Of a stretch of 62,663 nt of DNA, positions 27,448-34,305 are shown piece by piece. Source of the DNA: Desulfofustis sp. (lineage in GTDB: Bacteria > Desulfobacterota > Desulfobulbia > Desulfobulbales > Desulfocapsaceae). The notes beneath the pieces were generated by a model, which was given only the letters and a program-made list of their open reading frames with translations, did no database searches and was not told the origin of the DNA. The position numbers and the translations under genes were made by a program. The DNA is taken from assembly GCA_022340565.1 (NCBI GenBank), contig JAJDNR010000015.1, positions 1 to 62,663 of the forward strand, given 5' to 3'. Numbering within the stretch: position 1 is the first letter of the stretch; each line of letters starts with the position of its first letter.

Positions 27448-27582
27448 AGCCGGGGCCTGAACGATGGCCCGGCTGACCAGGTTGTAAACAGCGTGATTGT
27501 TTCCAGGCGGCCGCGCTCTTTCCATATCGAGCCGAGCCTGGAATTTCATCCCCGGCCCCGGGGCTTGAGGGGATGAAATTCC
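27448..27582 (-). promoter_or_regulatory. Intercistronic stem-loops between dctP and dctQ
   Basis: GGAATTTCATCCCC (27540-27553) and GGGGATGAAATTCC (27569-27582) form a perfect 14-bp stem with a 15-nt GC-rich loop. A second inverted repeat, AGCCGGGGCC/GGCCCGGCT, lies at 27448-27474. Neither is followed by a T-run on the minus strand, so they are more likely to stabilise the dctP message or attenuate read-through than to terminate fully. Confidence 0.6.
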
Positions 27583-27627
27583 GGGCGCAGCGAAGGATCA
27601 GCAGACGCTGTCCTCATCCGGGTACGC

Positions 27628-28635
27628 CTATTGAGCCGCCGCTCGTGCCGCATCGATCAGCTTCTGTCCTGCAGCCGCATCCCCCCCGCCGATTGCCTTG
27701 ATCACGTCGGGATTGGTGTAAACGGCGGCGACCGCTTCGGCAAACGGCGCCTTGTCAGGACGGGTAATCACCATGCCTTCCTTGGCGCAGGCGGCTTCCA
27801 GTTCCTGGTCGGCCTTGAGGCTCAGTTCGCGCTCATAGTCGCGGGCCTGGGCGGCCGCTTCGGTGATAATCTTCTGCTGCTCGGGACTGAGCGACTGCCA
27901 GGTGATCTCGCTGATCAGCAGCACTGCCGGGGAGTAGAAATGTCCGGTCATCGCCAGATATTTCTGTACCTCGAAGAACCGGGAGGAGTAGATGACCGCC
28001 AGCGGGTTTTCCTGGGCATCGACGGTTTTCTGCTCCAGAGCCGTGTAGAGTTCGCCAAAGGCCATCGGCAGCGGGCTGGCTCCCAGCGCCTTCATGGTGA
28101 GAATGAACACATCGTCCTCCATGACGCGGATCTTCAGGCCGTTCATGTCGGCGGGTTTTTCCACCGGAACCTTGGAGTTGGTGATGTTCCTGAACCCGTT
28201 CTCAAACCAGCCGAGAGAGCGGATGCCGACCTTTACGAAGAGATCGGAGATCTGGGTGCCGATCTCGCCGTCGAGCACCTTGTAGCAGGATTCGCGGTCC
28301 TTGAAGAGAAACGGAAGATTGAACAGTTTGACCTGGGGAACGAAATTCCCCATCGGTCCGGTAGAGGTCAGGGTCATCTCCAGGGTGCCGATCTGAAGAC
28401 CTTCCACCATATCACGCTCCGAACCCAGCTGGGCGGCTGGGAACACTTGAACCTCGATGTCACCGCCGCTCTTTTCGGCGACGATTTCACCGAATTTTTC
28501 CGCAGCCAGGTTATAGATGTGGCTGGGCTGGGTCGAGGTCCCCAGTTTCAGTACGGTCTTGGCGGATGCCGTCGAACAGAGGGCAACGGCCAAAAAAAGG
28601 GAAAACAGCGCTACAGCCAACGACTTTTTGTTCAT
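27628..28635 (-). CDS. dctP: TRAP transporter substrate-binding protein (DctP)
   Basis: 335 residues with a signal peptide (LAVALFSLFLAVALCSTASA). The mature protein shows DctP features: LKLGTSTQPSHIYNLAAEKF, LGSERDMVEGLQIGTLEM, the ligand-binding Arg in GLKIRVME, and GASPLPMAFGELYTALEQKTVDAQENPLAVI. The conserved Arg normally holds a carboxylate, so the ligand is an organic or sugar acid. CCGGAGGACGTT precedes the ATG. Its place between two larA-like genes links the imported acid to nickel-dependent epimerisation. Confidence 0.93.
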   Translation of the reverse strand: MNKKSLAVALFSLFLAVALCSTASAKTVLKLGTSTQPSHIYNLAAEKFGEIVAEKSGGDIEVQVFPAAQLGSERDMVEGLQIGTLEMTLTSTGPMGNFVPQVKLFNLPFLFKDRESCYKVLDGEIGTQISDLFVKVGIRSLGWFENGFRNITNSKVPVEKPADMNGLKIRVMEDDVFILTMKALGASPLPMAFGELYTALEQKTVDAQENPLAVIYSSRFFEVQKYLAMTGHFYSPAVLLISEITWQSLSPEQQKIITEAAAQARDYERELSLKADQELEAACAKEGMVITRPDKAPFAEAVAAVYTNPDVIKAIGGGDAAAGQKLIDAARAAAQ

Positions 28636-28698
28636 AACGTCCTCCGGATTTCTTGTTAATGATGTAAACGCCTCCTCCCTCCCTGCACCTCTCGAGTT

Positions 28699-30012
28699 TC
28701 AGACCTTGAGGATGGGAAAGGTGTTGGCACCTTGCGGCATGACGGTAACCCTGGGGGTATCGCTGCCGCATGTTTGGTATGCAATGGTGAGCGCCTCCTC
28801 CATGGAGGCGACTCCCAGGACCCCGGCCCGCCTTGCCAGTTCGATATTGTCTTTGCGGGTGACCATGATGATCGTGCCGAGGCTGGTGTACTCCAGTTGC
28901 CGCACCGCGACCCAGCCGGAAATGAGAAAATTGCTGCGGACGGCCTTTTCCAGGGCGAGCGGAGTCGGATTGTCGAACCAGTCGAAGAACTCGCGCGGCT
29001 CCTCGATGTCGGGGCATTCCGCCAGCAGGATGACGGCCCCGCCCCGTTTCATCGCGTAGACGGCGTTGTCGATGGTCTTCTGCGCCTGGTAGAGGTTGAT
29101 GTCCTTGGGATAGCCGCCCGCCGAAGCGATCACGATGTCCGCCTGCTGCCCGATTTCCACGCCGAAAATATCGTCTACCATCCGGGTCGCCTGATGCCAC
29201 GCCGACATCCAGTTTCCGGTGAAGATGCCGGTGATGTCGCCGTCGAGGTTCGGCACTACGTTGACCAAAAAGTCCGGCCTCACCAGGGCCGCCGCTTCGA
29301 GCATGTCCTCGTGGGCGGGATTGCCGACCGTTTTCATGTTTGCGGCCAGCGGATTGGAGCCCCCGCCGACGTCCTTTTCCATGGCCCACATATGGCTCTG
29401 CTGGATGGTCTTCAACGAGGCCACGCCCGGCATGATCGATTTGCGGCCGCCGCCGTAGCCGACCATGTAGTGGTAGATGACCCCGCCGGTCAGGATCACC
29501 CGGTCCGCTTCGGCCACCACCCGGTTCACCGAGACTTCGGTGCCCCTGCTGGTTCTGCCGTAGTAAACCATGTTGTCGGTGTCCCAGGCATCGTGGTTCA
29601 CCACCCGGATCCGGTCGTACACCTCCCGGCTGCAGAGTTCGGCGCACTCCTTTTCACTGTTCTGACGGTGGGCGCCGACCGCGATAATGATGGTGATGTC
29701 CCGGTCGGCAATGCCGGCCTCATTGAGATATCCGATCAGCAGCGGCAGCGTCTGATGGTTGCGCTGCCAGGCCCTGGTGATGTCGCTGACGGTAATCGCC
29801 ACCCGCTGACCGGGGCGCACGATCTCCCGTAACGGCGGGCTGTCGATCGGCTGGTCGAGGGCCCGAAGGTAGGCACCGGCAAGGTCCGGCGGCGGCGTCT
29901 TGTTGCGCCCGACCAGGTAGTAGAGCACCTGCGCTTCGGGGATCGAGAAGTTGACGCTGCCCCGGCCGATCTTTAATTCAAATGTTCTGCTGTTCCCTGT
30001 CACGGTCTGCAA
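28699..30012 (-). CDS. LarA-family nickel-pincer racemase/epimerase, paralogue 2 (DUF2088)
   Basis: 437 residues and clearly diverged from paralogue 1. The catalytic set is again complete: His115 in AVGAHR, His181 and Lys191 in HYMVGYGGGRK, and His207 in QQSHMW, with lactate-racemase spacing. The GYGGGRKSIMPGV segment is closer to classical LarA than the GFSGSSKIIQPGV of paralogue 1, so the two proteins probably differ in substrate. The start is a TTG at 30012 behind GGGAAG; GTG 30003 is an alternative. It follows the panB-like gene by 16 bp. Confidence 0.84.
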   Translation of the reverse strand: MQTVTGNSRTFELKIGRGSVNFSIPEAQVLYYLVGRNKTPPPDLAGAYLRALDQPIDSPPLREIVRPGQRVAITVSDITRAWQRNHQTLPLLIGYLNEAGIADRDITIIIAVGAHRQNSEKECAELCSREVYDRIRVVNHDAWDTDNMVYYGRTSRGTEVSVNRVVAEADRVILTGGVIYHYMVGYGGGRKSIMPGVASLKTIQQSHMWAMEKDVGGGSNPLAANMKTVGNPAHEDMLEAAALVRPDFLVNVVPNLDGDITGIFTGNWMSAWHQATRMVDDIFGVEIGQQADIVIASAGGYPKDINLYQAQKTIDNAVYAMKRGGAVILLAECPDIEEPREFFDWFDNPTPLALEKAVRSNFLISGWVAVRQLEYTSLGTIIMVTRKDNIELARRAGVLGVASMEEALTIAYQTCGSDTPRVTVMPQGANTFPILKV

Positions 30013-30028
30013 CTGCTCTTCCCTGATT

Positions 30029-30856
30029 CTAGAGCTTTTCCGCCTCGCCTTCGATCATTTTGTAGGTATGCTCCCTGCCCGGGAATCTGCCCTGTTTCAC
30101 GTCATCCACATAGGCGCTGAACACCTTTCGGTATTCTTCCGCGACATTGCCGTATTTTTTGACGAACTTCGGAGTGAAGGCCTGGAAGAGGCCGAGGATG
30201 TCCGAGCAGATCATCACCTGGCCGTCGCAGAGTCCGGCGCCGATCCCATAGACCGGGATCGGTATCTCTTTCATGATCGCCTCGGTGACCTCCGGCGGCA
30301 CCCCTTCCACCAGCACAGAAAAGGCACCCGCCTCGGAAACGGCCCGAGCGTCTTCGATGATCGCCCTGGCGCTTTCCGCGGTCCGGCCCTGGGCGCGGAA
30401 CCCTCCCTGGGCGCCGGAACTCTGGGGAGTGAGCCCGATGTGTCCCATGACCAGCATGCCGCCGTCGCTGATGGCCCTGATCACGTCGGCGACCCGCACC
30501 CCGCCTTCGAGCTTGATGCAGTCGACCGCAGCCTCTTTGTGAAACCTGACGGCGTTGCGGCAGGCCTGCCTCACCCCGGTCTGGTACGCGCCGAAGGGCA
30601 TGTCGCCGATGATGAAGGTGTTGGGGGCGCCGCGGCGCACTGCTTCGGTGTGGTAGATGCACTGGTCCATGGTAACCGGAACCGTGCCGGGATAGCCATA
30701 GACCGCCATACCGAGGCTGTCGCCCACCAGCAGCATGTCCATTCCCGACTCCTCGGCGAGCTGGGCGGTAATAAAGTCGTAAGCGGTCATCCAGACAACC
30801 TTCTCGCCTTTGTCTTTCATCTCCTGAAGGTCAAAACGGGTAAGTTTCTTTTTCAT
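30029..30856 (-). CDS. panB: Ketopantoate hydroxymethyltransferase (PanB) family protein
   Basis: 275 residues with the PanB order of motifs: TAYDFITAQLAEESGMD, LLVGDSLGM (metal Asp), IGDMPFGAY, IKLEGG, MGHIGLTPQS, VLVEGVP and YGIGAG. PanB transfers a hydroxymethyl group from methylene-tetrahydrofolate to 2-oxoisovalerate in pantothenate synthesis, and the reaction is reversible. Here it is the first gene of an acid-import and degradation operon and no panC or panD is nearby, so a catabolic or altered role is possible. It may equally be the ordinary biosynthetic enzyme. AGGAGACGC precedes the ATG. Confidence 0.85.
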   Translation of the reverse strand: MKKKLTRFDLQEMKDKGEKVVWMTAYDFITAQLAEESGMDMLLVGDSLGMAVYGYPGTVPVTMDQCIYHTEAVRRGAPNTFIIGDMPFGAYQTGVRQACRNAVRFHKEAAVDCIKLEGGVRVADVIRAISDGGMLVMGHIGLTPQSSGAQGGFRAQGRTAESARAIIEDARAVSEAGAFSVLVEGVPPEVTEAIMKEIPIPVYGIGAGLCDGQVMICSDILGLFQAFTPKFVKKYGNVAEEYRKVFSAYVDDVKQGRFPGREHTYKMIEGEAEKL

Positions 30857-31237
30857 GTTGCGTCTCCTGGTATGATGCGTTTACCGATGCCTGGTTTTTC
30901 AGGTACCGGTCGCCGTTGCCTCGCGTTTCCGGCGCTTGCCGGTGGCCGGCCGGAAAAGCGGAGCGTCGGCGATGATGTCAGTTTGCGATAGTCCGGCCCG
31001 GGTTGAATTGAATCGGTGGTGAAAGAGATATCTATCAAACCAACTCACCAGCGGTCAATAAAAAGAACTATCGATCAACAATTTTGACGGACGAAGCGAA
31101 TCCGCACAATCACCCTGGGCCTGGGTGGGCACCTGCGGCCATTTGCCGCAGCGATTGACGACGCCCGGATTCCATGATAGATTAAATGGCTGGAGTGAAG
31201 AAGGTTGGAGATCGCCGTAACGGCGGTCTCGAGACCA

Positions 31238-31318
31238 TGTGTTAGGGGTGCCTTCAGAGTGGAGGCTGAGAAAAAACCCTGGAACTTGACCTGGTTAGTA
31301 CCAGCGTAAGGAAACACG
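31238..31318 (+). ncRNA. TPP (thiamine pyrophosphate) riboswitch
   Basis: All core blocks of the THI element are present in order: a closing stem GTGTT/AACAC, AGGGGTGCC, GGCTGAGA, a short linker, ACCCT-GGAACTTGACCTGG, and TTAGTACCAGCGTAAGGAA. It lies directly upstream of thiE with an intrinsic terminator between, so thiamine pyrophosphate would be expected to promote termination and shut off thiE and the downstream transporter gene. Confidence 0.96.
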
Positions 31319-31329
31319 ACCGCGAGACG

Positions 31330-31372
31330 GGCATTATCGGCGTTCCTGGTGCTGGTAATGCCTTTTGTGTTT
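31330..31372 (+). terminator. Riboswitch-controlled intrinsic terminator
   Basis: GGCATTA and TAATGCC form a 7-bp stem followed directly by TTTTGTGTTT, 12 nt after the riboswitch and just before the thiE ribosome-binding site. This is the expected expression platform of a transcriptional TPP riboswitch. Confidence 0.8.
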
Positions 31373-31379
31373 GGAGACC

Positions 31380-32027
31380 ATGCCTCATTCACTTTTTTCC
31401 GGAAGGTGCCGGACTCCCCGGATGTACTGTTTTGCAGATTCTCTGGAGCTCTGCGAAACCCTGCTGGCGGGCGGCGCCCGTATTGTTCAGCTGCGGGCGA
31501 AAAGCATCGGCGAAACGGAGTTCAAGCGGCTGGCGGCCGGCATGCAGGACATGATCCGGTTCAGGTATCCTGAAGCGGTCCTGATCATTAACGACCGGGT
31601 CGATATTGCCCTGGAAATCGGTGCCGACGGCATCCATGTCGGACAGGATGACCTCGATTTTCGAGTCGTCATCGAGCGGGCGCGGCCGCAGATGATCGTC
31701 GGAGTCTCGGCCAGGACCGTCGAGCAGGCCGTTGCCGCCCAGCAGGCGGGGGCGAGCTATATCGGCGCCGGCGCCGTTTTCGCGACCCGAACCAAAAGCG
31801 ACGCCCGGGTAATCGGCGTGGAGACGCTCAGAGAGATCGTTGCGGCAATCGACATACCGGTGGTCGCGATCGGCGGCATCTCGCTCGACAATGTCGACCT
31901 GGTGGTCGATGCCGGCGTTGATTTCATCGCGGTCATTTCCGCCGTCAATGACGCCGAAGACATCGGCATCCGCCTCAGGGAGTTCCAACGCAGGCTCGGC
32001 GATCTGCCCGCCCGAAGTTCGATCTGA
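31380..32027 (+). CDS. thiE: Thiamine-phosphate synthase
   Basis: 215 residues. ThiE joins the pyrimidine pyrophosphate (HMP-PP) with the thiazole phosphate. Phosphate- and pyrophosphate-binding motifs are visible: IVQLRAKS, LIINDRVDIALEIGADGIHVGQDD, VGVSARTVEQA, YIGAGAVFATRTKSDA and VAIGGI. The ATG at 31380 has GGAG close upstream, inside the riboswitch expression platform; an upstream in-frame TTG lies in the terminator T-run and is unlikely. The Nramp-like transporter gene follows after 28 bp and shares the riboswitch control. Confidence 0.93.
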   Translation: MPHSLFSGRCRTPRMYCFADSLELCETLLAGGARIVQLRAKSIGETEFKRLAAGMQDMIRFRYPEAVLIINDRVDIALEIGADGIHVGQDDLDFRVVIERARPQMIVGVSARTVEQAVAAQQAGASYIGAGAVFATRTKSDARVIGVETLREIVAAIDIPVVAIGGISLDNVDLVVDAGVDFIAVISAVNDAEDIGIRLREFQRRLGDLPARSSI

Positions 32028-32055
32028 TGCCGTTTTCCACAGGGACCATCGAGTC

Positions 32056-33264
32056 ATGTCACACCCGCGCGTAAACTATCTCAAACAGATGGGACCGGCC
32101 TGGATCATCAGCGCAGTGGCCTGCGGGCCGGCCACGCTGGCCAGCGTTTCAACCGCCGGCGCCACCTACTCCTACCGGCTGCTGTGGGTCGTCATGCTGA
32201 GCGCCGTGTTCGGCTGTACCGCCCAGTACCTGGCAGCCAAGATCGGAGTCCTGAGCGGCAGCGGAATCATCCGCACAACCGAAAAATACCTCGGTAAAAG
32301 CTGGGCCTGGATCGTCACCTTCGACGCGCTGATCGCCACCTGGCTTGCCGCGGTTGTACTGATGAACGCGCTGTCCGGCATTACCTCGGTGCTTACCGGC
32401 ATCGATACGCCGTACTGGGGTATATGCTTCGGGCTGCTGATCGGGGGTATGCTGGTCGGCGGAGGCTACCGCTGGTTCGAGCTTGTCTGTAAACTGCTGG
32501 TCGCGGCGATGGTGGCTTGTTTTATCACCGTGCTCTTCATCGCCGAGCTGAATGCGGCCGACATCGTCAGGGGCCTGATCCCCACTGTCCCCGGAGGGAC
32601 CCAATCGGCTCTGATCTGTGCAGCGATCATGGGCGGAGCGGTGCACGTCACCATCATCGGCATGCATACCTACACCGTTAATGCCCGCCGGTGGGACGCA
32701 GCGGACCTGCCGCTGGCCCGCTTCGATACGCTGATGTCGATGGGGCTTGCGTTCGGGCTCTACAGTGTGGCAATCTACCTGGTGTCGGCGGCGGTCCTCT
32801 ACCCCCATCAGGTAAACGTTAAGGGCGCCACAGATGCGGCACTGGCGCTGGAGCCGCTGCTCGGGCCCGGCGCCATGTGGATCTTCCTGATCGGCCTGTT
32901 CACGGCCGCGTTTTCAACCATTTCCCCAACCTTTCTGGCCGGCGCGTTCTTTCTGTCGGACAAGCTGAACTGGCCGCTCACCGTCAAGGACCGGCGGTTC
33001 TCCGGTGTGGTCTGGGCCGGGTGCGTGCTCAGCATGTGCGGGCCGTTTATTAAGGGGAGCTTCTTTATGCTTCTGCCGATCATGCTTGCGCTCGGGCTGC
33101 TCGGCACCCCCGTGATCATCGCGATCATCATCTACCTGCTGAACAGAACCGAACTCCGCACGGCGGCTCCCAGCGGGTTCGTGCTGAACGCCATGGGCAT
33201 CATGACGTTTCTCATTACCACCGTTCTGGCCGGCAGGTTCGTCTACGTGAAGCTGTTCGGTTGA
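32056..33264 (+). CDS. Nramp-like membrane transporter with non-canonical metal site
   Basis: 402 residues with about 11 hydrophobic segments and the Nramp outline (GPAWIISAVACGPATL … YRLLWVVMLS … FSTISPTFLAG). In true Mn/Fe Nramp proteins helix 1 carries Asp-Pro-Gly-Asn and helix 6 an Ala-x-x-Met-Pro-His. Here helix 1 reads A-C-G-P-A-T and helix 6 GGAVHVTIIGMH, so the Asp, Asn and Met metal ligands are missing. It lies in the TPP-riboswitch operon behind thiE, which suggests a role tied to thiamine supply, perhaps uptake of a precursor. Family assignment is firm but substrate is unknown. Confidence 0.78.
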   Translation: MSHPRVNYLKQMGPAWIISAVACGPATLASVSTAGATYSYRLLWVVMLSAVFGCTAQYLAAKIGVLSGSGIIRTTEKYLGKSWAWIVTFDALIATWLAAVVLMNALSGITSVLTGIDTPYWGICFGLLIGGMLVGGGYRWFELVCKLLVAAMVACFITVLFIAELNAADIVRGLIPTVPGGTQSALICAAIMGGAVHVTIIGMHTYTVNARRWDAADLPLARFDTLMSMGLAFGLYSVAIYLVSAAVLYPHQVNVKGATDAALALEPLLGPGAMWIFLIGLFTAAFSTISPTFLAGAFFLSDKLNWPLTVKDRRFSGVVWAGCVLSMCGPFIKGSFFMLLPIMLALGLLGTPVIIAIIIYLLNRTELRTAAPSGFVLNAMGIMTFLITTVLAGRFVYVKLFG

Positions 33265-33290
33265 GCGGGCGCGAACCGCTGCTCGGAGGA

Positions 33291-33713
33291 TCAGGTGCCT
33301 CCTTCGACAAGCAGCTCGGGTGCGGCGATGGCCCAATAGCAGGCCTTTCTGACTTCGTCCAGATCGGGGATGCGCCAGCGCTTGAAGCTTCCCGACATAT
33401 TCGACAGGATCTCCGGCTCTTCCCGCTCGGACAGTTTGTAGAGAATATCGCGGGCCAACTGGTTGACGAGCACCCGCGCGTAGGGAAACTGCCCCTTCAT
33501 GCTGCGCCCGTCCATGGCCGGGTAATAGGCTCCGTCGGAACCTTGCTTGCGTGATTTCATGATGGATTCCAGCCCGGATCCTTTTCGATTGAGCAGTTCC
33601 ATCAGATGATAGGGGAGTCTCAGGGTGGTCGTGTTGAAATAACCTTCGAGCGGGTCGGGGGTGTACTGATCGAGCTCGACAGCGACCGTTATCTTGATCA
33701 TCTTTTCGACCAT
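33291..33713 (-). CDS. Conserved-looking hypothetical protein
   Basis: 140 residues and no family that I recognise. It is soluble, with no signal peptide or membrane segment. The sequence opens MVEKMIKITVAVELDQYTPD, then TTLRLPYHLMELLNRKG and a Lys/Arg-rich middle (SIMKSRKQG), and ends in an amphipathic helix (DEVRKACYWAIAAPELLVE). AGGAGGTGCCGCC precedes ATG 33713; the frame extends upstream but without a ribosome-binding site. It converges on the Nramp-like gene with a 26-bp gap. Confidence 0.65.
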   Translation of the reverse strand: MVEKMIKITVAVELDQYTPDPLEGYFNTTTLRLPYHLMELLNRKGSGLESIMKSRKQGSDGAYYPAMDGRSMKGQFPYARVLVNQLARDILYKLSEREEPEILSNMSGSFKRWRIPDLDEVRKACYWAIAAPELLVEGGT

Positions 33714-34305
33714 GGCGGCACCTCCTGGGATAGGGTGGACTCGAATTATAACGGATGGAGCCGGGAACCGCAATAATTTTAACGTCTAATCAGACCTTTA
33801 ATTTTGGTTCTCACCAGCAGGTTCGAATGAACTCCGCGCAGCTATCCGGATCGGGTTGCTTCACCTGAAAACGATCTTTATCCACCTGTTATTTCGAGAA
33901 ATGCAGCCCCTCCCTCCCACCGATGCGGTAACCGGCCTTGACGCGGACACCGGCCAGATGTTTTACACACGTGCCAGGGGAGCGGTTGGGGAGTTTTCCC
34001 AAACCGAGATTCTGCTATTTAATGGGTCCTGTCGGAGGTGCCGGGGGGCAACGGGTGTTTACCGGGTCGGGTGTCGCAACTGATCTAAATAAATAAGAAA
34101 AAATGCTTGCAGATACCTAACCTGGCAAGTAAGTATTAAAAGATAGTGCTCACGTAATCAAGAATGACTGTGGTTCAGGGGGGACAGGATCTCCGGAATA
34201 CTCGCAGAAGTTCTCGGAACGTTTGAGAGCATCTGTGGAACATGGATTTCGGCAGGACGGGGTGTTACAGGCCATAAGCCACACAACCTGACGGAGGAAA
34301 TCTCA
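33714..34305. other. Long intergenic region before the FecR/TPR gene
   Basis: About 590 bp between two divergent genes. Apart from the ribosome-binding site GGAGGAAATCTCA before 34306 I find no recognisable gene or named RNA element. The AT-rich patch at about 34082-34150 is the likeliest promoter area for the FecR/TPR gene and implies a leader of more than 150 nt. Confidence 0.4.

Noticed and set aside
33856-34083. 75-residue forward frame upstream of the FecR/TPR gene
   Set aside because: Lacks a ribosome-binding site, has no family resemblance and sits in a poorly structured spacer.
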